Assembly: GCA_014859645.1 (NCBI GenBank)
Contig: JACUTV010000002.1
Coordinates: forward strand, 1-64,000
DNA: 64,000 nt
Source of the DNA: Campylobacterales bacterium
GTDB taxonomy: Bacteria; Campylobacterota; Campylobacteria; Campylobacterales; Campylobacteraceae
Direction: 5' to 3'
Shown: piece by piece, positions 19,686 through 30,515 of the stretch
How positions within the stretch are numbered: position 1 is the first letter of the stretch
How the letters are laid out: every line of letters begins with the position of its first letter
Made by a program: the position numbers and the translations under genes
The notes under the pieces: generated by a model
The model's input: the letters and a program-made list of their open reading frames with translations, nothing else
Told to the model about the DNA's origin: nothing
Database searches by the model: none

Positions 19686-20357
19686 ATGATTAATGTGTTA
19701 ATGATAGAAGATGACCCAGAGTTTGCGCAGATTTTAGCCGAGTACTTGGCTGAGTACAACATTAAAATCACCAACTACGAAGACCCCTATTTGGGCCTCA
19801 GTGCTGGGGTGAAAAAATATGACCTTTTGATTTTAGACCTCACGCTTCCAGGGATGGATGGGCTTGATGTGTGCCGTGAAATTCGTGAAAAATACGACAT
19901 TCCTATCATCATCTCTTCAGCCAGAAGTGATGTGAGTGACAAAGTCATCGGGCTTCAAATTGGCGCAGATGATTACTTGCCAAAGCCTTACGACCCCAAA
20001 GAAATGTACGCACGGATTGTGAGTTTGATTCGCCGTTACAAAAAAAGCAGTGAACCCCAAAGCCACACCACGCCAACGCTTTTTCGCATCGATGATATGC
20101 GCCATCAGATTTATTACGATGAAGCACCCCTGAGCCTCACGCCTGCAGAGTATGAGATTTTGTATTATCTCATCAAGCAACACGGCTTTTCGGTTTCAAG
20201 GGAGCAGTTGGTGTATAACTGCAAATCCTTAAAGGACAAGGGTTCTAAGAGTTTGGATGTGATTATCGGCAGGCTCCGTGTTAAAATCGGAGAGAGTTCC
20301 AAAACACCCAAACATATCCATTCGGTGCGAGGCATTGGGTATAAGCTTTTAGGATGA
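19686..20357 (+). CDS. OmpR-family response regulator
   Basis: Receiver domain (IEDDPEF, LDLTLPGMDGLDV, KPYDPKEM) plus C-terminal winged helix. Confidence 0.93.
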   Translation: MINVLMIEDDPEFAQILAEYLAEYNIKITNYEDPYLGLSAGVKKYDLLILDLTLPGMDGLDVCREIREKYDIPIIISSARSDVSDKVIGLQIGADDYLPKPYDPKEMYARIVSLIRRYKKSSEPQSHTTPTLFRIDDMRHQIYYDEAPLSLTPAEYEILYYLIKQHGFSVSREQLVYNCKSLKDKGSKSLDVIIGRLRVKIGESSKTPKHIHSVRGIGYKLLG

Positions 20358-21601
20358 ATCGACACTCGTTAAGCAGCCGTATTAGTGCTATTTTTGGCAT
20401 CTCCTTTGCGTTGGTGTGTTTGCTGTTTTTGTTACTTGACAACATGCAAACCCAACGCTCTTTAGAAGCGATGCAACAGCGCCAATTTCAAGCCATCAAT
20501 TACTTGTTCCAACTCCACCAAAACAATACACCACCTAAAGATATTGAAGCCTATTTTCGCCATTTTGGTCTTAACCAAGTAGAAAATCGTAACCTCATGG
20601 CTTCGGTACTAGAAAAAGGGGAGATTGTTTTTCACCGTACCACTGCCTTGGGCTCACTCTCGTCCATTGTGTACAATAAACGCTATTACCTGCTTTTGGA
20701 CAATCCTGCGGTGCGCGTGGTCTTTGAAAACCAAAATATCAAATACGCCGATGATTTTTTATGGGTAGCGTTTGCCCTTGCCTTGGCGGTGTTGGTGTCC
20801 ATTTATGTTTCTGTCATGCGCAGTATTTACCCGCTAAAACCCTTAAGCCAAAGCATTCGGCGCTTTGCTAGTGGGGATATGGAGATTGCGTGCAAGAGCG
20901 ATAAAAAAGATGAGATTGCGGAAGTAGCCAATGAGTTTGACCGTGCGGCCAAAAAAATCCGTGATTTGATTCGTTCGCGCCAACTGTTTTTGCGCACCAT
21001 CATGCATGAGCTAAAAACGCCCATTGGAAAAGGGCGTATTGTTTCGGAAATGGTCAAAGAAGAGGTGCAGAAAAAACGGTTGGTGGGCATCTTTGAGCGT
21101 TTGGATTTGCTTATTAATGAATTTTCAAAAATCGAACAGCTTGTGTCTAAAAGCTATACCTTAAACCTTCAGGAATGTCCCCTCTCTTCCGTGGTTGAGC
21201 AAGGATGCGATGTGTTAATGCTAGATGAAGCGCAGATGCAAGAGCGCTTACATGTAAGCCTTTCCCACGATTTTTTAGTCAAGGCTGATTTTGATTTGTT
21301 AGCACTAGCCATCAAAAATCTCATAGACAATGCCCTAAAATACAGTAGCGATAAAAAAGCGACGGTTAGTACCACCGAAAAAGGCTTGCGCATCAGCAAC
21401 CGTGGACCAGCGCTTAAATACCCTATCGGCCATTATTGTGAAGCCTTTGTAACCACTTCAGAACAGACAAAAAATGGCATGGGATTGGGACTGTATATTG
21501 TCAAAAATATCGTTTCGTTACACGGCATGGAATTGGCGTATTCGTACGAAAATGGCGAGCATCATTTTGACCTTTTGTTGGGTGAAAATGGCGGTATTTA
21601 A
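20354..21601 (+). CDS. Sensor histidine kinase (ArsS/HP0165-like)
   Basis: HAMP-like region, MHELKTPIGKGRI H-box, NLIDNALKYS N-box, GMGLGLYIVKNIV; overlaps response regulator. Confidence 0.92.
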   Translation: MNRHSLSSRISAIFGISFALVCLLFLLLDNMQTQRSLEAMQQRQFQAINYLFQLHQNNTPPKDIEAYFRHFGLNQVENRNLMASVLEKGEIVFHRTTALGSLSSIVYNKRYYLLLDNPAVRVVFENQNIKYADDFLWVAFALALAVLVSIYVSVMRSIYPLKPLSQSIRRFASGDMEIACKSDKKDEIAEVANEFDRAAKKIRDLIRSRQLFLRTIMHELKTPIGKGRIVSEMVKEEVQKKRLVGIFERLDLLINEFSKIEQLVSKSYTLNLQECPLSSVVEQGCDVLMLDEAQMQERLHVSLSHDFLVKADFDLLALAIKNLIDNALKYSSDKKATVSTTEKGLRISNRGPALKYPIGHYCEAFVTTSEQTKNGMGLGLYIVKNIVSLHGMELAYSYENGEHHFDLLLGENGGI

Positions 21602-21625
21602 TCCTCTCTTGGTTACACTTTTAGC

Positions 21626-22198
21626 ATGAAACATAAACTAGAAGCCTTTGATAATTTAGTAGAAGTACTGGGCACGCTCCCCACTGTTGGCAAAAAATCT
21701 GCCTTGCGATTTGCGTACCATTTGATCCTCAAAGATACCTTCGGCGCTATGAAATTAGCCAACGCAATCGAAACAGCGGTGCGCTCCTTGCGCCATTGCC
21801 AAGCGTGTGGTGGGGTGAGCGAGCATGAAGTGTGCGATATTTGTTTGGACGAACACCGCAACTTACAGCTTTTGTGCATCGTGGAAAGCGCAAAAGATAT
21901 TTTTGTGTTGGAGGAAAATGGCGCGTATGAGGGCGGCTATTTTGTCTTAGACGCGTTAGAAGAGGAAACGCTGGCGCGATTGACAGGGTTGATTCAAATG
22001 CGCAATGTGCAAGAAGTGATTTTTGCGTTGACGCCTGGACTCTCTAGTGATGGGATTATTTTATACGTAGAAGAGCGCTTAAAGGCGCTTAATCTTTCGT
22101 TCACAAAAATCGCTCAAGGGGTTCCCACGGGTGTCTCCTTGGAGAACGTGGACATGCTCTCCCTCTCAAAAGCCCTAGAATCTAGGATGAAAGCCTAA
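21626..22198 (+). CDS. recR: Recombination protein RecR
   Basis: LPTVGKKSALRFAYHL, zinc finger CQACGGVSEHEVCDIC, Toprim VVESAKDIF-type, GVPTGVSLENVD. Confidence 0.95.
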   Translation: MKHKLEAFDNLVEVLGTLPTVGKKSALRFAYHLILKDTFGAMKLANAIETAVRSLRHCQACGGVSEHEVCDICLDEHRNLQLLCIVESAKDIFVLEENGAYEGGYFVLDALEEETLARLTGLIQMRNVQEVIFALTPGLSSDGIILYVEERLKALNLSFTKIAQGVPTGVSLENVDMLSLSKALESRMKA

Positions 22199-22976
22199 GG
22201 GCTTCTTGCATCGCTGTTGCGATGGTTTCTTCTGCAAGTGTGTTGTGGTGAAACAGGTTAAATGCCAGCACTCCTTGCCACAAAAGCATCTCTTTTCCAT
22301 CTTTACATGTAAGGCCGTGGGCCGAAGCTAAAGCCAAAAAAGGCGTGGGTTTATAGATGACCTCAAAGACGTAAGAAGCGTGGGTAAAAAGCGCTTCTAG
22401 CACTGCTTTTGATGCAGGAAGGGCGTTGTCGCTAAGGCCTGCAGAAGTGGTGTTGATGATGAGGTCAAAAGGGGTGAGAGAAAAGGTTTCGTGGGTAAAG
22501 CAGGCAAAGCCATCCTTTTGAAATGCTTCAAGTTTAGGCGCACTGCGATTAAGAATAGTAGGCGCAATGCCTGTTTCTCTTAGAGCATAGGCCAAGGCTT
22601 TAGCAGTGCCTCCTGCGCCTAAAATTAAGGCTGAACGTACTGTTTTAAAAGAGGCGATAGCACGTAAAAAACCAGGGGCGTCGGTGTTGTAGCCAACCAA
22701 GACACCGTTGTCATTAATAAGAGTGTTGACTGCTTTAATGGAAGTAGCAATCCCAAGCACTTTATCGCAAGCACGAAAAGCAGCTTCTTTGTGAGGAACG
22801 GTCACATTGGCCCCATTAAGCTTGAGAGCGAAAAAAACCTCCCTTAAGCGCTCCCCATCCTCCAAAAGCGACCGCATGTAAGCGCCCTGGATACCAAGGC
22901 GCGCAAAGGCTAGGTTGTGCATGCGTGGGGAGAGGGAGTGGGCAACGGGATTGCCAAAGAGTGTGTAGAGGGTCAT
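22182..22976 (-). CDS. aroE: Shikimate dehydrogenase
   Basis: LFGNPVAHSLSPRMHN, NVTVPHKE, GAGGTAKAL, NTTSAGL motifs. Confidence 0.95.
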   Translation of the reverse strand: MTLYTLFGNPVAHSLSPRMHNLAFARLGIQGAYMRSLLEDGERLREVFFALKLNGANVTVPHKEAAFRACDKVLGIATSIKAVNTLINDNGVLVGYNTDAPGFLRAIASFKTVRSALILGAGGTAKALAYALRETGIAPTILNRSAPKLEAFQKDGFACFTHETFSLTPFDLIINTTSAGLSDNALPASKAVLEALFTHASYVFEVIYKPTPFLALASAHGLTCKDGKEMLLWQGVLAFNLFHHNTLAEETIATAMQEALRLSS

Positions 22977-24385
22977 GCGTCTTTTAAGTCTTCTAGAGAA
23001 CTCATCATGGCGGCGAGTTTGTTGTGAACTTCAAGGTATTCAAGTTCAGGTTGGCTGTCTGCAACGATGCCAGCCCCAGCTTGGAAGATAATCTTTTCAT
23101 GGTCCATGTAAGAGGTGCGAATCATAATCGCACTGTCCATGTTGCCATCAAATCCAAAATATCCCACGGCACCGCTGTAAAAACTTCGCTTAAGCCCTTC
23201 GAAATCAGCAATGAGTTCCATAGCTCGGATTTTAGGGGTTCCGGTCATGGTTCCTGCGGTAAAGGTAGCACAAAAAAGGTCAAACATGTCGTGAGAAGCA
23301 TCCAATGTGGCTTCCACGTCGCTTACTAAATGCATGACGTGAGAGTAGCGTTCAACACGCATCATTTCAGAAACTTTTACAGTTCCTACTTTGGCAACCC
23401 GACCTACGTCGTTGCGCCCAAGGTCAATGAGCATCAAATGTTCAGCCAACTCTTTTTCGTCACTCAAAAGCTCTTCTTCTAAGTGTTTATCTTTTTCAAA
23501 CGTTGCTCCTCGTTTGCGTGTTCCGGCGATGGGACGCAATAAAATACTGCCATCTTTTAGCCCCACCATTACTTCTGGCGAACTTCCTGCAATAGCGAAG
23601 CGGTCATAATCAAGCAAGAACATATATGGGGAAGGATTCTTACTGCGTAAGATGCGATAAAAACTGAGATAATCAATGGTCGCATACTGTGTAAAACGGT
23701 TGGACATGAGGATTTGAAACACGTCTCCGCTGCGAATCATCTCTTTGGATTTGGCAACCATGTCAAAAAAAGTAGCTTTATCAAAGGCAAAAGAGCTTTT
23801 TTTTGGGTCAATAGAGGCCGTTTGGATGGGCAGATAATGGTGCGGCTCTTTGAGGTGCGCGACAATTTCGTCTAGTTTTTCACCCAACTCTTCAACAAAG
23901 GTCATGAGGGTTAAGCGATTTGTTTTGTGGGAAAATTCACACACAAGTTTGGGGCGCATGAGGTCTATTTCGGGAATGTCTAGAGCGTCTGTAAGGTCTT
24001 CCATGTGCGAGGCAAGGCGCGGTTCAAAGAGCTTGGCCGCATCGTACCCGATGTACCCAATAAATCCGTCCACAAACCCAATTCCCAAGGCAGTGCTGTA
24101 GCGTTTATACTCAGCGCTATCAATGGTGGCGTAGCGCTTTTTGAGGTAAAGCAGGGGGTTGGTCTCAATGGTAGTAGTAACACCATACTCATTCGTATGG
24201 GTGCTAATGCCACGGTGATGAATAATGCGTTCTTTGGCACCAAAAAAGAGAAAACTGGAATTTCCCGAAGCGTTATTAATGGCGCTTTCAAACAAGAAAC
24301 CAAGCTCCCCCCCTAAAAACGACTGGAGCTTGTGGTAAATCGTGATGGGGGTGAGTTGATCAAAGAGCAGTTGACGGAAATACAC
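22973..24385 (-). CDS. trpE: Anthranilate synthase component I
   Basis: Chorismate-binding motifs RPIAGTRKRG, LIDLGRNDVGRV, GAVGYFGFDGNMDSAI. Confidence 0.88.
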   Translation of the reverse strand: MYFRQLLFDQLTPITIYHKLQSFLGGELGFLFESAINNASGNSSFLFFGAKERIIHHRGISTHTNEYGVTTTIETNPLLYLKKRYATIDSAEYKRYSTALGIGFVDGFIGYIGYDAAKLFEPRLASHMEDLTDALDIPEIDLMRPKLVCEFSHKTNRLTLMTFVEELGEKLDEIVAHLKEPHHYLPIQTASIDPKKSSFAFDKATFFDMVAKSKEMIRSGDVFQILMSNRFTQYATIDYLSFYRILRSKNPSPYMFLLDYDRFAIAGSSPEVMVGLKDGSILLRPIAGTRKRGATFEKDKHLEEELLSDEKELAEHLMLIDLGRNDVGRVAKVGTVKVSEMMRVERYSHVMHLVSDVEATLDASHDMFDLFCATFTAGTMTGTPKIRAMELIADFEGLKRSFYSGAVGYFGFDGNMDSAIMIRTSYMDHEKIIFQAGAGIVADSQPELEYLEVHNKLAAMMSSLEDLKDA

Positions 24386-25116
24386 TAGGGCACTCTAAAA
24401 ATAAACGCGTTGGGGCTCAGATTTTGTTTAACAGACGCTAGTGCAGTTCTGGCCGCTTCGTTAGTGGCGTAAGGACCTACTAATACTTTCGTGAGCGTTT
24501 GCTCGCCAACGGTGGTACGGTAGAGTCGGTACGCATAAGACTTGTCGGTGATGGACTTTAAATAGGCCGCATCAGGGTTGGTGCGCGTGACCGAGGCAAC
24601 TTGAATGTAAATACCTGAAGTGGCAGCGTGATCCCCTTGGCTTGTCGCGGCCTTGGGCGTTGTCGCGGGTGGCGTAGGCGTCGCAACAGGCGCTACTTGA
24701 GGAGTGGGTGTTGCGATTTGCTGGGGAGGTAGTGGAACGGTAACCTCTCTTGGTTCTGGTTCAATACTGGGTGCCTCTTGAGGTGCTTGAGCAGTGCGGT
24801 TCATCTCTTTTTCTTTAAGCTTTTTCACCATATCTTCAAAGCTTTCTTTGGGCTCTTCGTTGATAATAGGAACTTGTTGAAAAAGTTTTTCTTCAGCGGC
24901 ATTTGGCGCAACAGGAACACTTTGGGGTTCTGGAGGCAGGATTAAGCGGGCCTCTTGTTCGGGCGTTGGTGCATTGAGTGCGCGCATAATAATCAACACT
25001 ACCAAGAACAGTAATACCAATACCGCGGCAATTACCAAGATACGTTTTAATTTCATGCCTTTGGAGCCCGTGTCTTTATCTAGGACGATATCGCTAAGCT
25101 CGTTTTTGTCTTCCAT
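24385..25116 (-). CDS. SPOR-domain protein
   Basis: Single TM, Pro/Ala-rich linker, C-terminal YIQVASVTRTNPDAAYLKSI...TKVLVGPYATNEAARTAL SPOR repeat. Confidence 0.85.
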   Translation of the reverse strand: MEDKNELSDIVLDKDTGSKGMKLKRILVIAAVLVLLFLVVLIIMRALNAPTPEQEARLILPPEPQSVPVAPNAAEEKLFQQVPIINEEPKESFEDMVKKLKEKEMNRTAQAPQEAPSIEPEPREVTVPLPPQQIATPTPQVAPVATPTPPATTPKAATSQGDHAATSGIYIQVASVTRTNPDAAYLKSITDKSYAYRLYRTTVGEQTLTKVLVGPYATNEAARTALASVKQNLSPNAFIFRVP

Positions 25117-25137
25117 CTTTTTTCTCCTTAAAAATCA

Positions 25138-25680
25138 CTACATATGCTTCGACCACGAAGCGCCACGTTCTTTTTGATACAACGCATAAGGAAGCGCCAA
25201 GATATTAAACTCTTTAGGCAAATCCGGACTTGGAAACATGCGCCATTCTCTTGGCAGACGTTGACCCAGTTTCATGGAGAGCATTTTGGCGATTTGTTCC
25301 CCCTCTTGTAAGGTTGTATGTCCTTTGTGTACGTAGAGGTGTAAGTGTCCAGGGGTTTTACTCTCATAAGCGGTAAAGTTAATAAACCCCTCCTCTCTAA
25401 GCAATAATTGTGCCCGATGCCAAAAGCGCTCGGTATTGTGTCCGTTATAATCAAAGACAATATTTTCAACTTTTTCAAATTGGTTAATCAAAGAGTGCGC
25501 CACTGTAATTTCACGGTCTTCGTGCTGTTTGATGATGGAGCGGGTCAAAGGCTCGTTTATGCGTTCAAATTTATCAAAATAAGTACGCTCTTTGTAAGAG
25601 ATTTTTTGAACGATTGTATCGCGCTTAATCCAATAATGGTCGGTAATAATTTTGATTAAAGAGGTGTCAATGGGTAGCAT
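25138..25680 (-). CDS. DUF1882-like protein
   Basis: [41 protein letters not shown]...; resembles a Campylobacterota-specific family. Confidence 0.65.
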   Translation of the reverse strand: MLPIDTSLIKIITDHYWIKRDTIVQKISYKERTYFDKFERINEPLTRSIIKQHEDREITVAHSLINQFEKVENIVFDYNGHNTERFWHRAQLLLREEGFINFTAYESKTPGHLHLYVHKGHTTLQEGEQIAKMLSMKLGQRLPREWRMFPSPDLPKEFNILALPYALYQKERGASWSKHM

Positions 25681-25687
25681 ACTCTTC

Positions 25688-26935
25688 CTAATAGGTTGAT
25701 TGAGAATAGATAATAAAGTTGCTAGCTAAAGATTTCACTTGCTCTTTAATCTTGCCCTGTAAGGCTTCGTCTTCAATATTGTCAAGCACATCGGCAATGA
25801 GTCCCGCGATAGTAACAAACTCTGGTTCTTTCATTCCGCGCGCGGTAAGCGCGGGTGAGCCTAGGCGAATGCCTGAGGTAACAAAAGGACTTCTTGTTTC
25901 GCCAGGAACAGTGTTTTTATTGGCAGTAATGCCCGCACGTCCTAAGGCGAGGTCAGCATCTTTGCCACTAAAGGGTTTGTTTAAAAAACTCATTAATATC
26001 AAGTGGTTATCCGTGCCACCACTGACGATGTCGTAACCACGGGCAAGTAATTCTTTTCCTAAAACTGCCGCATTGGCTTTGACTTGCTTGGCGTAGGTTT
26101 TCCATTCGGGTTTTAGGTTCTCACCAAATCCTACAGCCTTGCCTGCGATGACGTGCATCAAAGGGCCACCTTGGATACCTGGGAAAATTGCAGAATTCAC
26201 TTTTTTGGCAATCTCTTCGTTGTTGGTTAAAATCAACCCGCCTCTAGGGCCACGCAAGGTTTTGTGGGTTGTTGTGGAAACCACGTCACAGTAAGGAAAG
26301 GGGCTAGGATGCTCGCCTGCGACAACAAGGCCAGCGATGTGGGCGATGTCTGCAAACAAAATCGCACCCACTTCATCGGCAATCTCTCTAAACGCCTTGA
26401 AGTCAATTTCGCGCGGGTATGCAGAAGCACCACAGATAATCATCTTGGGTTTTACGATATTGGCAATATCGCGTACGCGGTCGTAGTTGATGCGGCCGTC
26501 TAGCTCAACGCCGTAAAAAAAGCTTTCATAGATTTTGCCAGAACTGTTCACTTTGGCACCATGGGTTAAGTGACCTCCGTGGCTTAGATCCATTCCGAGG
26601 ATTTTGTCATAGGGTTTTAACAGCGCGTTGAAAACCCCTTGATTGGCTTGTGATCCAGAATTTGGTTGAACGTTTGCATAGGTACAACCAAACAGTTTGC
26701 ACGCACGGTCAATGGCAAGTTGCTCCACTTCGTCCGCGTATTCACAGCCGCCGTAGTAGCGTTTTCCAGGATACCCTTCTGCGTATTTGTTGGTAAAAAC
26801 ACTACCCATGGCTTGCATGACCGCAGGATAGGTAAAGTTTTCGCTAGCAATCATTTCAAGGTGGTCGCATTGGCGCACCAATTCCTTTTCAATAAGGTTA
26901 AAAACAACGGGATCAAGGGATTGTAGTGGAGTCAT
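25688..26935 (-). CDS. glyA: Serine hydroxymethyltransferase
   Basis: [39 protein letters not shown] (PLP lysine). Confidence 0.97.
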   Translation of the reverse strand: MTPLQSLDPVVFNLIEKELVRQCDHLEMIASENFTYPAVMQAMGSVFTNKYAEGYPGKRYYGGCEYADEVEQLAIDRACKLFGCTYANVQPNSGSQANQGVFNALLKPYDKILGMDLSHGGHLTHGAKVNSSGKIYESFFYGVELDGRINYDRVRDIANIVKPKMIICGASAYPREIDFKAFREIADEVGAILFADIAHIAGLVVAGEHPSPFPYCDVVSTTTHKTLRGPRGGLILTNNEEIAKKVNSAIFPGIQGGPLMHVIAGKAVGFGENLKPEWKTYAKQVKANAAVLGKELLARGYDIVSGGTDNHLILMSFLNKPFSGKDADLALGRAGITANKNTVPGETRSPFVTSGIRLGSPALTARGMKEPEFVTIAGLIADVLDNIEDEALQGKIKEQVKSLASNFIIYSQSTY

Positions 26936-28452
26936 TGAACGGTTCCTTCTTCGGGTGATTGAATTTCTTTACGTAAAGGTTTCATGGCGGGGAATAAGAT
27001 GACATCTCGGATGGAGTGTCGGTTAGCTAGAAGCATAACGAGGCGGTCAATGCCAAGACCTTGGCCTGCGGTAGGCGGTAGGCCATAGCCTAGGGCTTTG
27101 ACATAGTCTTCGTCCATTTCGTGGGCTTCATCATCCCCTGCGTCTTTGGCTTCAAGCTGTGCGCTAAAACGTTCGTATTGATCGATGGGGTCATTAAGCT
27201 CGTTAAAGCCATTGGCAATTTCACGCCCCGCAATAAACAACTCAAAACGTTCTGCGATGGTGGGGTCTTCATCGCTTTTGCGTGAAAGTGGGCTAATGGC
27301 AAGAGGAAAGTGTGTCACAAAGGTAGGGTTAATAAGCTTGGCTTCTACGTAAGCGTCGAACAATTCTGCGTGCAAGTGCCCTAGGGAGAGCTTTGGATTG
27401 GCCTCAAAACCATCTTTAGTGAGTTTACTAAGAATCGCTTCTTTGTTCTCGAGGATGCTTGGATCAACTCCGCCAATCTTCACCAAAGCTTCTTGGTAGG
27501 GAATACGTGTAAAGGGTTTAGAAAAATCAATGCTTTCTTCACCAAAAGGAAGGTGCTTGGGAAGACCTAGTGTTTCAAGCAAGGTATCAAAAAGTGCCTC
27601 GGTAAGGTTCATTAAATCTTCATACGTGTGGTACGCCCAGTAAAATTCAAGCATGGTAAATTCTGGATTATGGGTAAGGTCCATGCCTTCATTTCGGAAG
27701 TTACGGTTGATTTCAAAGACCGCCTCAAATCCCCCAACAACCAAGCGTTTGAGGTAGAGTTCAGGTGCGATGCGAAGGTAGCGTTCAATGCCAAGGGCGT
27801 TGTGGTGCGTGACGAAAGGCTTGGCGTTTGCACCTCCTGCAATGGGGTGCATCATGGGCGTTTCTACTTCGAGAAAGTCGTGGGATTCAAAAAAGTGGCG
27901 AATGATACTGACGACTTTTGAACGGAGTTTAAAATCTTCTTTGACTTGTGTGTTCATGATCATATCAAGGTAGCGCTGGCGGTAGCGTAACTCTTTGTCT
28001 TGAAGACCATGAAATTTCTCAGGAAGGGGGACGATGGCTTTGGTTGCAAGCTCTAAACGCGTTACATGTAAAGACAATTCGCCTGTTTTGGTAACAAAGG
28101 GAAAGCCTGTAGCAACGATAATATCACCCACTTCAATGAGTTTTTTGACGTGGCCAAACCAGGTTTCACCCAATTCGTTTTTGCTAAAGTAAATTTGCAA
28201 TGCGCCTGATTCGTCTTCGATTTTTGCAAAAGCAGCTTTGCCCATGTGGCGTAAAAATTTAATCCTTCCTGCGACACTTTTTGTAACGCTTGGGTCAGAT
28301 TGAGGGTCATTTTGCAACACATACGCACAGTCTGTTTTAAACAATTCCATCGAAGTGTCGCGTGTGAGTGCGTGAGGGTAGGGGTTTTTCCCTAACTCGC
28401 GAAAGGCATTTGCTTTTTCAATACGTTGTTGTTCTAGTTGGTTATCAAACAT
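26932..28452 (-). CDS. lysS: Lysyl-tRNA synthetase (class II)
   Basis: Class II motifs ([34 protein letters not shown]). Confidence 0.97.
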   Translation of the reverse strand: MFDNQLEQQRIEKANAFRELGKNPYPHALTRDTSMELFKTDCAYVLQNDPQSDPSVTKSVAGRIKFLRHMGKAAFAKIEDESGALQIYFSKNELGETWFGHVKKLIEVGDIIVATGFPFVTKTGELSLHVTRLELATKAIVPLPEKFHGLQDKELRYRQRYLDMIMNTQVKEDFKLRSKVVSIIRHFFESHDFLEVETPMMHPIAGGANAKPFVTHHNALGIERYLRIAPELYLKRLVVGGFEAVFEINRNFRNEGMDLTHNPEFTMLEFYWAYHTYEDLMNLTEALFDTLLETLGLPKHLPFGEESIDFSKPFTRIPYQEALVKIGGVDPSILENKEAILSKLTKDGFEANPKLSLGHLHAELFDAYVEAKLINPTFVTHFPLAISPLSRKSDEDPTIAERFELFIAGREIANGFNELNDPIDQYERFSAQLEAKDAGDDEAHEMDEDYVKALGYGLPPTAGQGLGIDRLVMLLANRHSIRDVILFPAMKPLRKEIQSPEEGTVQ

Positions 28453-28478
28453 TAAAATTCTCTTTCCTTCGTGTTAAA

Positions 28479-28931
28479 TTACTTTTTGCAGGTTTTGCAA
28501 ATGCCATACAACTGCATGAGGTGGTTGGTGAGTTTGAACCCATGCTCTTTGGCAATGGCTTCTTGGCGTTTTTCAATCACTGAATCCTCAAATTCGGTAA
28601 TGGTGCCACAACTGCGACAAATCATGTGATCGTGGTGAGGTTTGGTGGCTAGCTCAAAACGTTTTCCCTGGGAACCAAAGGTAATAGACGTGACCATTTC
28701 GGCTTCTTCAAGAAGGTTAAGGGTGCGATACACCGTCGCAATTCCTACATTAAGGGCGCCATATTTTTCTTTGATAAGCAAATACAAATGCTCAGGCGTA
28801 AAATGTTCATGGTGGTTATAGAGCGTCTTAAGGACAACTTCGCGCTGCTTCGTGAACTTTAAATTGTTTGTCTTTAACACTTCCTTGAAGCGTTCTAGTA
28901 ACGTATCGTACTCCATGTTTTCTATGGTCAT
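28479..28931 (-). CDS. fur: Ferric uptake regulator Fur
   Basis: [40 protein letters not shown]. Confidence 0.93.
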   Translation of the reverse strand: MTIENMEYDTLLERFKEVLKTNNLKFTKQREVVLKTLYNHHEHFTPEHLYLLIKEKYGALNVGIATVYRTLNLLEEAEMVTSITFGSQGKRFELATKPHHDHMICRSCGTITEFEDSVIEKRQEAIAKEHGFKLTNHLMQLYGICKTCKK

Positions 28932-28949
28932 TCCTCGTCCTTTGTGCGG

Positions 28950-29489
28950 TTATTGTTCACTAAGAGCTGGCGTGTCAGATGAGGGTTCTTTGACGAAGTC
29001 ATCCGGTTTTAGCTCAACAATTTTTTGGCCTACTTCCATGAAGATAGGATACATAAAGCTTTGAGTCATGTAGGTATCAATTTTTTTCTGAACAAAATCA
29101 ATATTAGAAATGGCGGCGATAAAAATGGAGAATACCAAAAATATTTTGGCACTTCCCACAAAAAAACCAGCAATTTTGTCTATCCCCGAAAGACCGCTTA
29201 AGGAGAGAAGTTTTCCGACAATTTGACCAAGCAATAAACACAAAATCCAAAAACATAACAAGATGGCAATAAAGCCTACTAAAAAAAGCGATGCCTTGTT
29301 TTCAAAGGCATAGACTGCAGAATCGATAAATTTCCCCGCCTCTTGCGCGTAGCGCGAGGCGATAAAAATACCGCCTACGACACCCAGAAGGCCAAAAGTT
29401 TCCTTAACAAAGCCGTTAATAATTCCCTTGAATCCTAGGAGCAAAATAAGGGAAATGGTAATAATATCAAACCAAACAATGTGTTCCAT
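28950..29489 (-). CDS. CvpA-family membrane protein
   Basis: Four-TM protein with DIITISLILLLGFKGIINGFVKE pattern. Confidence 0.82.
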   Translation of the reverse strand: MEHIVWFDIITISLILLLGFKGIINGFVKETFGLLGVVGGIFIASRYAQEAGKFIDSAVYAFENKASLFLVGFIAILLCFWILCLLLGQIVGKLLSLSGLSGIDKIAGFFVGSAKIFLVFSIFIAAISNIDFVQKKIDTYMTQSFMYPIFMEVGQKIVELKPDDFVKEPSSDTPALSEQ

Positions 29490-29491
29490 GT

Positions 29492-30436
29492 CTACTCTTC
29501 TCTAAAACAGTTTTTGCCGTCAGTCTTGGCACGGCTCAGGCTTTTTTCTGCGCGTTCAATAAAGCTTTCTGTTGTGTCTCCTTGACGGTGTGCCGCCATT
29601 CCGCCACTGAGAGTGAGGCGAATGTTGTTGCCTTTGTAAAAAAGCTTACTTTCACTGGTGTCATGCAAGACCCGTTGCGCTGTTTTTTGTGCATCTTCAC
29701 GGCCAATGCGATTGAGGATAACTACAAATGACTCGCCTCCGAAGCGGTAGATGCGCGTTCCTCTGCGCAAGGCAGTTTGTAGAAGCTTGGCAAGATAGAT
29801 AAGCGTTTTATCTCCCGCAATGTGCCCAAAGTTTTCATTGATGGTTTTAAAATCATCCGCATCAAACAAGACAAGATAAAGATCCAAGTCTTTTTCTTTC
29901 CCAAATTCGAGCATCTCTTCAAGGTCAAGCATTAATGCTTTTTTATTGTACGCTTTGGTGAGTGAGTCAATATTTGATTCTCGCTCTAAAATTTCGATTT
30001 CGCGTTTGAGGTTTCCGATAATCTCTTCTGCATTATGTAGCTCTTGCAAGACCTGGTCTTGAAAGGTATTAAACAAGGAGAAGAGTCCAGAAGTTTGCGT
30101 GGAATGGCCTTGGCTTTTAAAGAGTGCAAGGTCCACCGCTTTTTCTTCAGAAATTTGCCGAATAGTACTGTTGGATTCTTGAAATTTCAACAAACTTTCT
30201 TTGGCGAGCGCAACGCCATTTTCAGCAAGCACTTCATGAGAAGCACTTGAGCTGAAAAGGTACCCGTATTTCCTAGAAAGCTCAATCATTTCTTGATCTT
30301 TGGTTGCGTACAAGCCATCCATAAACGTTTCGTAGTAGTACTTTGGATAAGGAGGCACGTTGAGCGATTTAAGCTTAGCAAACGTTTCATCTCCAAGTTC
30401 GCAGATGGATTCGATAACAGAGCTGTTTTTAATCAT
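29492..30436 (-). CDS. GGDEF-domain protein (variant GGESF signature)
   Basis: DSLTKAYNKKAL, DADDFKTINENFGHIAGD, YRFGGESFVVIL. Confidence 0.9.
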   Translation of the reverse strand: MIKNSSVIESICELGDETFAKLKSLNVPPYPKYYYETFMDGLYATKDQEMIELSRKYGYLFSSSASHEVLAENGVALAKESLLKFQESNSTIRQISEEKAVDLALFKSQGHSTQTSGLFSLFNTFQDQVLQELHNAEEIIGNLKREIEILERESNIDSLTKAYNKKALMLDLEEMLEFGKEKDLDLYLVLFDADDFKTINENFGHIAGDKTLIYLAKLLQTALRRGTRIYRFGGESFVVILNRIGREDAQKTAQRVLHDTSESKLFYKGNNIRLTLSGGMAAHRQGDTTESFIERAEKSLSRAKTDGKNCFREE

Positions 30437-30515
30437 AAAAATACCTTCAATAATTTGAAACCGATTATAAGCTAAAAAAGCTGTAACGTGGGTAAATCAG
30501 CGTTTTTTGTTTTCA

